Assembly (NCBI GenBank): GCA_012520655.1
Contig: JAAYNW010000097.1
Coordinates: 1-49,675, forward strand
From: Clostridiales bacterium
GTDB lineage: Bacteria > Bacillota > Clostridia > Lachnospirales > Lachnospiraceae
Reading direction: 5' to 3'
Length of the DNA stretch: 49,675 nt
Below the pieces are notes generated by a model, which did not search any database, had not been told where the DNA came from, and worked only from the letters and a program-made list of their open reading frames with translations. Below are positions 36,839 to 44,391 of this stretch, piece after piece. A program made the translations under genes and the position numbers. Position 1 is the stretch's first letter, and every line of letters begins with the position of its first letter.

Positions 36839-37279
36839 CTAAGCTTCCTTTTTTCTGAATACCCAAAGCTTACTGAAAAGATAATTAGTAATAATCACTA
36901 TTACATTACATATGAATTTGGAAATAACATCATCGATGTCGATTACATCTACCATAACATACATAAGGACGAGTTCCATAAGTCCCGTTACGACTCTGGC
37001 GCTGATGAAGGACAAAAACTCTTTATAAACGCCGATCTTCTCCTTGACCTTGCTCTTAAACACAAAAGCACGGTTTGTCCAGTACGCGAAAAGAACGGCC
37101 GTAACCCAAGCGAAAGCCGTCGCTGCAAGTACGAGGATAACCTTATCGTTATCAGCGCCGAGCACCTTGGCCGCCGCCGCGTAGGCTATCATATTTACAA
37201 GAAATGCAAGAAAACCAAAGAATAAGTAGTTCACGGCCTCCTCATATTTCTTGTACATGGTAATAACAAATTCTATCAT
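36839..37279 (-). CDS. gtrA: GtrA family membrane protein
   Basis: A 146-residue protein with four transmembrane helices (about 18-38, 45-68, 90-110, 120-138) and the GtrA-type features YLFFGFLAFLVN, YWTNRAFVF and a final NYLFSKLWVFRKK. GtrA proteins are thought to flip polyprenyl-phosphate-linked monosaccharides across the membrane for use by GT-C enzymes outside. The GtrB-like partner is the GNAT-GT2 fusion at 29445-30914, and the GT-C candidates lie between them. AGGAAGAACCG precedes the ATG. It follows the ABC transporter by 53 bp, with no terminator seen. Confidence 0.92.
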   Translation of the reverse strand: MIEFVITMYKKYEEAVNYLFFGFLAFLVNMIAYAAAAKVLGADNDKVILVLAATAFAWVTAVLFAYWTNRAFVFKSKVKEKIGVYKEFLSFISARVVTGLMELVLMYVMVDVIDIDDVISKFICNVIVIITNYLFSKLWVFRKKEA

Positions 37280-37332
37280 CGGTTCTTCCTATGCCCTTTC
37301 GGCAATCCTTTCTATTTCTTATTCCCCTATAA

Positions 37333-39084
37333 TTACCGTTCTCTCAATACTTGTCCGTTTTCCACGCGATATACAATATCACATTTTTCAATTGTCTGTA
37401 ATCTGTGTGCGATAATAATCAGTGTTTTCCTACCGTGCAGGCGATTAATGGAATCCATAATCGCCGCTTCCGTATCGTTATCCAGAGCCGAGGTCGCCTC
37501 ATCGAGTACCAACACCTCGGGATCTTCAAACAGCGCTCGCGCGATGCCGATGCGCTGTCTTTGTCCCCCCGACAGGCGGATTCCTCTTTCCCCGATACCT
37601 GTATCGAGTCCCTCCGGAAGCCCTCTCACGAACTCATCGAGTTGAGCCTCTTTCAGTGCCTGCCATACTTTATTATCGTCGATATCATCATCCGCATAAC
37701 CGAAAGCAACGTTTTTGCGAATCGTAGAATCAATCATGAAAATGGTCTGAGGAATATAACCGATATTTTTCAACCATGACTCATAATGGTCTCTTACTTC
37801 CGTCCCGTCCGCTAATATTTCACCCGATTGCAATCGCAAAAGTCCCAGCATAATATCCACTACTGTCGTTTTACCCGCTCCGGAAGTTCCCACAATACCG
37901 ACAGATTTACCTACCGGAATGCTCATCGTGGCATTATCAAAGATGAGTGTATCCGTATTCGGATACTTATAAGTGATATTTTTCAGAAGAATCTCCTTCG
38001 TAACCGGAAGCTTCTCTATATTTCGCTTCTTCTTATAGGCTTCTTCACTATAATTAATATTCTCATCCCTTATTTCTTCCTGCAGATTATCCGTCACACC
38101 CATGAAGAACGGTTCAAAATAAGCAATGGAAGTCAGATAATTATTAATCCGATTAGCGCTCGGTATAAGTCGCATCGCCGCCATTGCAAGCGTCATAAGC
38201 TGAGGCATAATGGAGGTGACCGCAGTTCCACCCGCTATCTTCAGCATCATATAAAGAACCATGCCTGCAATCGCTACTGTTTCTATCAAAAGCCTAGGCG
38301 TAGCGTTGAATATATTATAACGCTGTACGGCATTTACATACCCGGCACCGCAGGAGGAGTATTCATTGATAAAATAATTCTCTTTATTGGCTACTTTAAT
38401 TTCCTTGATTCCCATGACCGATTGTTCGATCCATTTATACAAGCCGCTGTAATAATCCTGATTCTCCTCGCCGGCTTTGCGCATAATCGGCTTTAAAATG
38501 CCTTTGATGACAAGAAGTACGACAACTAATAACGTAGAAACAGTTACCGTCATCATTACATCCGATTTCAGGCAAACGATTGTCAGGCAAACGAATACGA
38601 TAAGCTCGCTAAAAAGCTGTAAGAGGCTCAAGATCAGTCCATACATATTATTGACATCAGAAGTAATGCTTCTCTGGATTACCGAAGTATCGGCATTCAA
38701 ATAATATTCATACGGACGTTTCATAAAATTGATCATCATTCTTCTCGAAGTCGCGAATTGATTGCTGTATACAAACTTCAGCTGTACCTTATTCTGAAAA
38801 AACAAGTAGGCATTTTTCACTGCAAATACAGCAATTAAAGCTCCCATAACGACCAATGTAAACTGAGTAACGCTCTGCATATGAAGCATATCGTATACCA
38901 TCGACAGGCTTTCGCTCTTCTCTATTGCGCGGGGATCCGTAATTACCTCTGCAACAGGATAAATCATACCGATTCCGAGCGTCTCGAGCATTGCTCCTAT
39001 CAGCATGACGAATACAAGACCGACCATCTTTTCTTTCTGTTTTCTATCTAATAACACATTTAATTTTGCCAGTATTTTTCCCAT
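37333..39084 (-). CDS. PglK/MsbA-like ABC transporter, permease-ATPase fusion
   Basis: A 583-residue half-transporter: six hydrophobic helices (about 20-310), then an ATPase domain with Walker A GTSGAGKT (399-406), LSGGQ (504-508) and Walker B VLVLDE (524-529). It resembles PglK, which flips lipid-linked oligosaccharide to the outer face, as judged by the short basic N-terminus and LIGAMLETLGIG in helix 1. It is a paralog of the truncated protein at the left edge. The start is uncertain: 39084 gives the best alignment with the paralog (GAGG 11 bases upstream); in-frame ATG and GTG codons at 39120 and 39129 would lengthen it. It has its own apparent promoter. Confidence 0.93.
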   Translation of the reverse strand: MGKILAKLNVLLDRKQKEKMVGLVFVMLIGAMLETLGIGMIYPVAEVITDPRAIEKSESLSMVYDMLHMQSVTQFTLVVMGALIAVFAVKNAYLFFQNKVQLKFVYSNQFATSRRMMINFMKRPYEYYLNADTSVIQRSITSDVNNMYGLILSLLQLFSELIVFVCLTIVCLKSDVMMTVTVSTLLVVVLLVIKGILKPIMRKAGEENQDYYSGLYKWIEQSVMGIKEIKVANKENYFINEYSSCGAGYVNAVQRYNIFNATPRLLIETVAIAGMVLYMMLKIAGGTAVTSIMPQLMTLAMAAMRLIPSANRINNYLTSIAYFEPFFMGVTDNLQEEIRDENINYSEEAYKKKRNIEKLPVTKEILLKNITYKYPNTDTLIFDNATMSIPVGKSVGIVGTSGAGKTTVVDIMLGLLRLQSGEILADGTEVRDHYESWLKNIGYIPQTIFMIDSTIRKNVAFGYADDDIDDNKVWQALKEAQLDEFVRGLPEGLDTGIGERGIRLSGGQRQRIGIARALFEDPEVLVLDEATSALDNDTEAAIMDSINRLHGRKTLIIIAHRLQTIEKCDIVYRVENGQVLRER

Positions 39085-39236
39085 CCGGTGTCTTACCTCT
39101 GCCTGTTTTTCCTTACGCATCCTGCCCACTTCTTTTTATCTGCGCAGGAATATCTTTATATTTTAACATACTTGCTTATATGATTGCAAATCTTCGGTGT
39201 TATGGACCATCAGCGTTTCATATTCCACATTTTCTC
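39085..39236 (-). other. Intergenic region between GT52-like and ABC transporter genes
   Basis: At 152 bp this is the longest gap in the window. It holds the promoter at 39160-39189, and a stem TCCTGC/GCAGGA with an 18-base loop just downstream of the predicted transcription start, including an 8-bp palindrome CTGCGCAG. No factor-independent terminator (GC-rich hairpin plus U-run) for the upstream pse genes is visible. Confidence 0.5.
39160..39189 (-). promoter_or_regulatory. Sigma-A-like internal promoter before the ABC transporter
   Basis: Minus strand: TTGCAA (39184-39189), an 18-bp spacer ending in TGT, then TAAAAT (39160-39165). The -10 is 5/6 to consensus with a TGn extension; the -35 is 5/6 if the central CA/AC positions are read leniently, 4/6 strictly. 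Spacing is 1 bp longer than optimal. It would drive the flippase and the GtrA module. Confidence 0.45.
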
Positions 39237-40310
39237 TCATATCATCTCATTTTGTCTGTGCATCTTCGGAGGTTCATAATTATCCATAAAGTCCTCGCCC
39301 AAGTATATGATTTCCTCGGCAAATCGAATGGATGAGGGCACCGTAAAGACGGAGACTACCCGGCGGAACTTAAGTCCCGGAATAAAATTAAGCACCTCCA
39401 TTGGAAACTTACCGTCCAAGACAATATACTGCGAAAACAATTTATGATAGTCGAGCACATCCCTCGGATGAGGTTTGATCATAATTACCGTATCTTTCCC
39501 GCAAGTCTTGCCATACTGGTCTATCACATCGCGGAACAGCCTTTCCCTAACATCCGGAGCGCACAGCGGCTCCGTCAGAATAAGTACTTTATTCTCGCCG
39601 CCTTCACAGAGTTTTCTCTCTATTTGGTCTATATCATCAATAAACAAGTGAAGCAAAATCTGCTTCGCTTCCTCATCCAGAGCCTTTACCAGCTCTTCTC
39701 TCGGCTTTTCGATATATTTTGGACAGGGATAAGGCAATATCGAAATATTATTCACTTCCATATCGATACAGTACTTGGCCCAACCGTTTTGGATAAAGAT
39801 AAGATTTAGCGACGCCATAAAAGCCTTGAGTCTAAAGTGCCCGCGATTATCATAACGAGCCGTATCATAGGTACTGATACAGTCAAGTCCATCCTCCAGC
39901 GCATGGTATTTTATTTTCATATAACTTAAATAATATCCGATTGGGTCGGAATCGCAGAATACATAAACATCCTTATACTCTTTAAAATCCACCGGGATAT
40001 AAGGTTGCTGCATTTTTCCCAAAAGCTTTGTATATTTTATTCTGGATATCATATTGAGAAGCAAATTCCCCTTATCCGTATGATACTTCATAAGCTCAGG
40101 AAAATGGACATCCTCTTTTTCTTCAAACATGTACACAGCTTCAAAAAGTCCTGACTTCTCGGCTCTGCTTTTCAAATCTCCAAAATCGTTGGACATCGTA
40201 CTTAAGACCAAGTCCGCACGTCCCCTTCGTTCCCTCGCAAGGTTTAATTCCTTTAAACATGCGACGTATACATGATAATATGTATGACAGACATAGATTC
40301 TTTCTTTCAT
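39237..40310 (-). CDS. GT52/polysialyltransferase-like glycosyltransferase
   Basis: A 357-residue protein with motifs shared by bacterial sialyltransferase-type GT-B families (GT52 and relatives): an N-terminal CHTYYHVYVACL (9-20), ALEDG (137-141; the E/D-D-G acidic motif), KPHPRD (279-284; the HP motif that binds the CMP) and VFTVPSS (321-327; the Ser motif). These enzymes transfer nonulosonic acids from CMP donors. It closes the pse gene block, so CMP-pseudaminic acid or a derivative is the likely donor. It starts 5 bp after the ATP-grasp gene. A GT52-type transfer of another sugar is the alternative. Confidence 0.83.
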   Translation of the reverse strand: MKERIYVCHTYYHVYVACLKELNLARERRGRADLVLSTMSNDFGDLKSRAEKSGLFEAVYMFEEKEDVHFPELMKYHTDKGNLLLNMISRIKYTKLLGKMQQPYIPVDFKEYKDVYVFCDSDPIGYYLSYMKIKYHALEDGLDCISTYDTARYDNRGHFRLKAFMASLNLIFIQNGWAKYCIDMEVNNISILPYPCPKYIEKPREELVKALDEEAKQILLHLFIDDIDQIERKLCEGGENKVLILTEPLCAPDVRERLFRDVIDQYGKTCGKDTVIMIKPHPRDVLDYHKLFSQYIVLDGKFPMEVLNFIPGLKFRRVVSVFTVPSSIRFAEEIIYLGEDFMDNYEPPKMHRQNEMI

Positions 40311-40315
40311 GCCGA

Positions 40316-41536
40316 TTATTCCTCTTCTATATCTATATGGACAAATTCAAGCGCTTTCTCTGCTATGCTCATAGCTTCCTCCGCAGTCTCCCCGCCGGCA
40401 ATTACATGGCCGAGCCTGTCATTGCTGGATTTCGTGCTGTCTATCTTATCCCCTGCTTTTTTATATAACACAAATTCCTCCAGACCTTCTAAAGCATTTA
40501 TTCCATCGTCCACGGTTATTTTTTTGATTCTTCCGGGCGTTCCCTGAATAAAGCGGATTGCTGCCCCCTTTGCGCACTTGCCCGTCAAATCTGTTTGCTC
40601 CCCGGCAGCCAGAAGTACGGAATTGCCGACCATATCCACCCCTGTAGACAGCGGAACAAGCTTTGACGTAATGAAATCACCGCCGAGTCTTGCCGCAATC
40701 TCAACAATTTTAGGGCCTTTTGGCGTAACCTTTACTTCCGTATGGGAAGGGCCGTTCTGTAACCGTATCGCTTTTACAGCCTGCAGCGTTATTTTTTTGA
40801 TTTCCTCTTTCGTATCTTCCGCAAGTCTGCTCGGCTGGGAATGTCCGATTTCCACAAAATAAGGCGGCGGAGTTATAAATTTATCCGTAATGGCAATGAT
40901 TGTGGTCTCTCCGTCTACGGTCATGGATTCTACGCTTACCTCCGCACCCGTCATGAACTCTTCCGTCATAACGATGCCGTTTCTTGAATTGCTTTTGCTG
41001 TATTCATAAATTTCTTTTAATTTTCTATCATTACTCTCGCCTTGTTTCGTATGCCGGAAATCGACCAGTACCACTCCGCGGCTTCCCGCATTATCCGCAG
41101 GCTTTACGATACAGTATCCTCCGAGCCTGCTTACCGCTTCTCTCAACTGCATATAATCGTGGATTACATAATATTCGGGGATGGGTACTCCGTTCTCTTT
41201 CAGCCTATCTCGCATATAGCTTTTTATCGTAGCGCACAAGGAATCTTCATAAGCCAGATCCGGCTTTTTTCCAAGCTTCTCATTTACGTAAGCAGCAGTG
41301 CGCACCGGGCCGTCACTTGTGGAGGTAATCACCACGTCGGGCTTGTGAATCAAAGCCTGCCTATAAACCTCCTCTTGATCCAACGTGCTGACTACCAATT
41401 TCACATCGGCAAGAGGAAAGCCTACCGCATTATCATCATAATCTACGAGAATAATCTCAAATCCGAGTTCCTTCGCTTTTTTAATCGCCGGAACCTGCAG
41501 CGCACTTGCGCCAAGGATCATCATTTTCTTCCCCAT
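40316..41536 (-). CDS. ATP-grasp ligase linked to pse genes
   Basis: A 406-residue PurK/CarB-like ATP-grasp protein. MMILGASALQVPAI starts a pre-ATP-grasp domain, VKPADNAGSRGV (144-155) is the ATP-binding loop, TEEFMTGAEVSVESM follows, and VEIAARLGGDF carries the Mg-binding Glu and Arg. The family forms amide bonds between a carboxylate and an amine. It is inserted between pseI and the GT52-like gene, and no stand-alone pseH is present, so it could acylate the Pse precursor or amidate/aminoacylate Pse itself. Neither role has been shown. It shares only the fold with the second ATP-grasp protein at 20091. Confidence 0.88.
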   Translation of the reverse strand: MGKKMMILGASALQVPAIKKAKELGFEIILVDYDDNAVGFPLADVKLVVSTLDQEEVYRQALIHKPDVVITSTSDGPVRTAAYVNEKLGKKPDLAYEDSLCATIKSYMRDRLKENGVPIPEYYVIHDYMQLREAVSRLGGYCIVKPADNAGSRGVVLVDFRHTKQGESNDRKLKEIYEYSKSNSRNGIVMTEEFMTGAEVSVESMTVDGETTIIAITDKFITPPPYFVEIGHSQPSRLAEDTKEEIKKITLQAVKAIRLQNGPSHTEVKVTPKGPKIVEIAARLGGDFITSKLVPLSTGVDMVGNSVLLAAGEQTDLTGKCAKGAAIRFIQGTPGRIKKITVDDGINALEGLEEFVLYKKAGDKIDSTKSSNDRLGHVIAGGETAEEAMSIAEKALEFVHIDIEEE

Positions 41537-41551
41537 GGACTCATCTCTCCG

Positions 41552-42610
41552 TCATTCTATATACTTCCAATCAAGGGGCGTACCCGCCGCAATATCCGTC
41601 TTCGCTTTCTGTCCCAGAATCTCATCGTAATACATCGTATGCATGCCAAAAGCCGGACGGATGGAACGAATGTTTTCTTTCGAGAATTCTTCTCCCGCTT
41701 TGATGTCCTTCACCACGAACAAAGACCTTCCGTCTTCCCTGCTCTTTTTCTGCTTCTCGGTCAGCTCGTAAGTTACCTTGCCCAAAGCCTTTTCCACGAT
41801 ACGGATATCCTTTACCATCTGTTTAAACTCTTCCGGTTCCATAGAGAATGCCGCATCCGGACCACCGTCCGCACGTGACAGCGTAAGATGTTTCTCCACC
41901 ATCTTAGCCCCTAGTGCCACGCTTCCTACGGCTACCGCAGTTCCCATACTATGATCCGATAATCCTGTCACACAGGAAAATACCTCTGCCATATTAGGAA
42001 TTACCTTCAAATTCATATCTTCGTAAGGCGAGGGATATGTGGAGGTGCACTTTAACAGTATAATCTGTTCGTTCCCTTCCTCCCTGCACACTCTTACCGC
42101 GCGCTCTATATCTTCCAGATAAGCGATTCCCGTTGCAAAGATGACGGGTTTTCCTATCCGGGCAATCTTCCGTATAAGCGGAATATCATTAATTTCAAAG
42201 GATGCAACCTTATAAGCGGGCATGTCCATTTCTTTCATGAAGTCCACAGCCGTTTCATCAAAAGGCGAGGAGAAACATTCCATTCCCAGTTCATTTGCGA
42301 GCTTCATCAGCTTCGGCTGCCATTCCCACGGCGTATACGCCGTTTCATAAAGCTTGTGTAAGGTCGTTCCATCCCAGATTGTTCCCTGAGTTATTTGAAA
42401 ATAATCATTATCACAGTCAAGAGTAATGGTGTCCGGCGTATAGGTTTGCAGCTTTACCGCATCCGCCCCCGCTTCTTTCGCCGCTCCGATAATCGCGGCC
42501 GCTCTATCATAATCCTGCAAATGGTTCGCGGAAACCTCCGCTACTACAAAGGTCTCTTCGCCTTCCCCCACGTAACGGGCGCCTATTTTAATCTTCTTTC
42601 CCATTTCCAT
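41552..42610 (-). CDS. pseI: Pseudaminic acid synthase
   Basis: A 352-residue NeuB-family enzyme of the PseI branch. AEVSANHLQDYDRA, KLQTYTPDTITLDC, GTIWDGTTLHKLYETAYTPW and CFSSPFDETAVDF are PseI-type blocks; SDHSMG and EKHLTLSR follow, and a C-terminal antifreeze-like SAF domain begins at about residue 290. It condenses 2,4-diacetamido-2,4,6-trideoxy-L-altrose with phosphoenolpyruvate to give pseudaminic acid. The start at 42610 has GAGGAAG upstream and overlaps pseF by 23 bp. NeuB and LegI are less likely because the TITLDC and TIWDG blocks are PseI traits. Confidence 0.94.
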   Translation of the reverse strand: MEMGKKIKIGARYVGEGEETFVVAEVSANHLQDYDRAAAIIGAAKEAGADAVKLQTYTPDTITLDCDNDYFQITQGTIWDGTTLHKLYETAYTPWEWQPKLMKLANELGMECFSSPFDETAVDFMKEMDMPAYKVASFEINDIPLIRKIARIGKPVIFATGIAYLEDIERAVRVCREEGNEQIILLKCTSTYPSPYEDMNLKVIPNMAEVFSCVTGLSDHSMGTAVAVGSVALGAKMVEKHLTLSRADGGPDAAFSMEPEEFKQMVKDIRIVEKALGKVTYELTEKQKKSREDGRSLFVVKDIKAGEEFSKENIRSIRPAFGMHTMYYDEILGQKAKTDIAAGTPLDWKYIE

Positions 42611-43307
42611 CGATGTCTTCCTCCATCATGCGGAATTTAATTTCCGCCAGCTTCCAATCCGAAACATTATCTATATCCTGTACCTCCGTCTCCGGGACGA
42701 TAATCGGTACATAGCCTTCTTTTAGATCTCCGCGGCAGGCACGGTATTTCTCCGTATCGTAAAAATAAAACTGTCCGCAATCATGATATATCGTCTCCAG
42801 GTCCTGAGAACGTTTCATCGCATTTTCCGGATAGCAATATTCCAGCTTGCCGTTTCTTACTGCCATTCCCCGCTGAGGCGGAAAAGAGAAGCTTACCACC
42901 GGCATGACGCCGGAAGCCTTATTGTCTTTCAAAGTATCAAAGGCACTCTTCAGTTTCTTCGCCGTAACAAAAGGTGCCGTCGGATAAATACACGCCATAT
43001 ATTCGAATGTTTTTCCTCTTTTTTCATATTCCTCGAGCACTTCGAGCAACACATCATCCGTGGTAGCATAGTCGTCTGCCGCCCGGCTGCTTCTCATAAA
43101 AGGCACGTTCGCCCCTGCTTTTACCGCTATATCTGCGATCTCCTCATCATCGGTGGACACCATAACTTCATCGAAAAGTCCCGAAGCGAGAGCCGCTTCG
43201 ATGGAATAGCAGATAATAGGCTTACCTAAAAAATCTTTTTTATTTTTGCCCGGAATTCTTTTGCTTCCGCCTCTTGCCGTAATAATTGCTACTGCGCCTA
43301 ACCGCAT
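42588..43307 (-). CDS. pseF: Pseudaminic acid cytidylyltransferase
   Basis: A 239-residue CMP-nonulosonate synthetase. The nucleotide-binding ITARGGSKRIPGKNKK (9-24), VSTDDEEIA, YPTAPFVTA and DIDNVSDW motifs are those of the NeuA/PseF family, and the context with PseI and PseG selects PseF. It activates pseudaminic acid with CTP to CMP-Pse, the donor for the GT52-like enzyme. GGAGG lies 8 bases before the ATG. It sits 16 bp after pseG. Confidence 0.93.
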   Translation of the reverse strand: MRLGAVAIITARGGSKRIPGKNKKDFLGKPIICYSIEAALASGLFDEVMVSTDDEEIADIAVKAGANVPFMRSSRAADDYATTDDVLLEVLEEYEKRGKTFEYMACIYPTAPFVTAKKLKSAFDTLKDNKASGVMPVVSFSFPPQRGMAVRNGKLEYCYPENAMKRSQDLETIYHDCGQFYFYDTEKYRACRGDLKEGYVPIIVPETEVQDIDNVSDWKLAEIKFRMMEEDIDGNGKED

Positions 43308-43323
43308 ACCGTTTCCTCCAAAT

Positions 43324-44391
43324 TTACAGTCTTATTATTTCCTCCGCAATCCTTTCCGCTCCATTTCCATCCGTCACCTCGCAGAGCTTTTGCTTCATTT
43401 CCGTTTGAAGTTTCTTATCCCTCACAAGCCGTTCCAGCCGGGTGCAGATTTCCTTTATGCACACCTCTCTGTCGGTCCTTATATCTCCGGCAAACAGCAT
43501 CCTCTCTTCCCGCGCAAAGAAATCGCTGTCATATTTCTGATTGTCCGCGCAGACAAAAAATACCGTCGGCACATGCATGGCACAAAGCTCAAACAAAACA
43601 GTTCCTGCTGCCGACACCGCCGCTTTACATTTGCCCATAAGCTCTGCCATATTGCCGACATTATGGTGAAGTACAATCTGTTCATACCGTCCGGCCAGCA
43701 TTTTCAGTTCGCCTTCATTGTTGTGGAATCTTCCTACGACCGTATCGAATATGATATACTTTAGTCCGTCTCTCGTCACCGCCTCCGCGAGGATGCCCGA
43801 AAGCGCATTGTAAGCATCTCCGCCACCGCAGCTCAATAAGACATGACATCCGTTCGTATCTTCCTTGGCACTCGTTTCAGCTTCTGCCACATCTTCCTTT
43901 TTCAAATAAACGCCGCCATCATTAAAAAACTCCTCCCGCAACGGAACATATGCCGTGCCGAGCAACAACTTCGTATCCTGTCCGTAAGCCTGCTTATACG
44001 GAAAACGCTCGTAATACGCGTTATAATTTATAATCATATGAACCGGATAAACATCCTCAAACATATCGTCTATATAAACGACCTTGCATATTTTCTTCAG
44101 CTCCTCAAAATATCCCTTCGTAGCCCGATAGGAATCTACCAGAAGTTTTTCGCAGCCCGCCTTTTTCAGCTCATAGCGCAATATGGGCAATTCCTCCTCC
44201 ATCTCACTCCAGTTCGTCTGCAAGCACACATAATCCATCCCTGCCCAGTTCAACATCGGAACAGCAAATTCATCCGCTACAAAAAAGCATACCCTTTCTC
44301 CCGCCTTCATAAGCTGCTTTGCAATCGTTATACACCGCATGATATGTCCGGTCGCAATTTCTTCATTTGCATCAGCCCGTATTCCTATCAT
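43324..44391 (-). CDS. pseG: UDP-2,4-diacetamido-2,4,6-trideoxy-altropyranose hydrolase
   Basis: A 355-residue GT-B-like hydrolase. RADANEEIATGHIMRC (5-20) includes the catalytic His16, and VDSY, YIDD, HHNVGNM and SAAGTVLFE are conserved PseG features. It removes UDP from the diacylated altrose precursor, the third step after acylation. The start at 44391 is fixed by AAAGGAG 5 bases upstream; the longer frame from 44412 adds seven residues. It overlaps the upstream PLP-fold gene by 20 bp. An insertion of about 20 residues (around 190, with EDVAEAETSAKED) before the LLSCGGGDA motif is a small peculiarity. Confidence 0.92.
   Translation of the reverse strand: MIGIRADANEEIATGHIMRCITIAKQLMKAGERVCFFVADEFAVPMLNWAGMDYVCLQTNWSEMEEELPILRYELKKAGCEKLLVDSYRATKGYFEELKKICKVVYIDDMFEDVYPVHMIINYNAYYERFPYKQAYGQDTKLLLGTAYVPLREEFFNDGGVYLKKEDVAEAETSAKEDTNGCHVLLSCGGGDAYNALSGILAEAVTRDGLKYIIFDTVVGRFHNNEGELKMLAGRYEQIVLHHNVGNMAELMGKCKAAVSAAGTVLFELCAMHVPTVFFVCADNQKYDSDFFAREERMLFAGDIRTDREVCIKEICTRLERLVRDKKLQTEMKQKLCEVTDGNGAERIAEEIIRL

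Noticed and set aside
41552-43307. Reading the nonulosonate genes as a sialic acid (Neu5Ac) or legionaminic acid pathway
   Set aside because: The dehydratase at 47841 is the soluble inverting PseB type, the synthase has PseI-specific blocks, and no NeuC-type epimerase is present.
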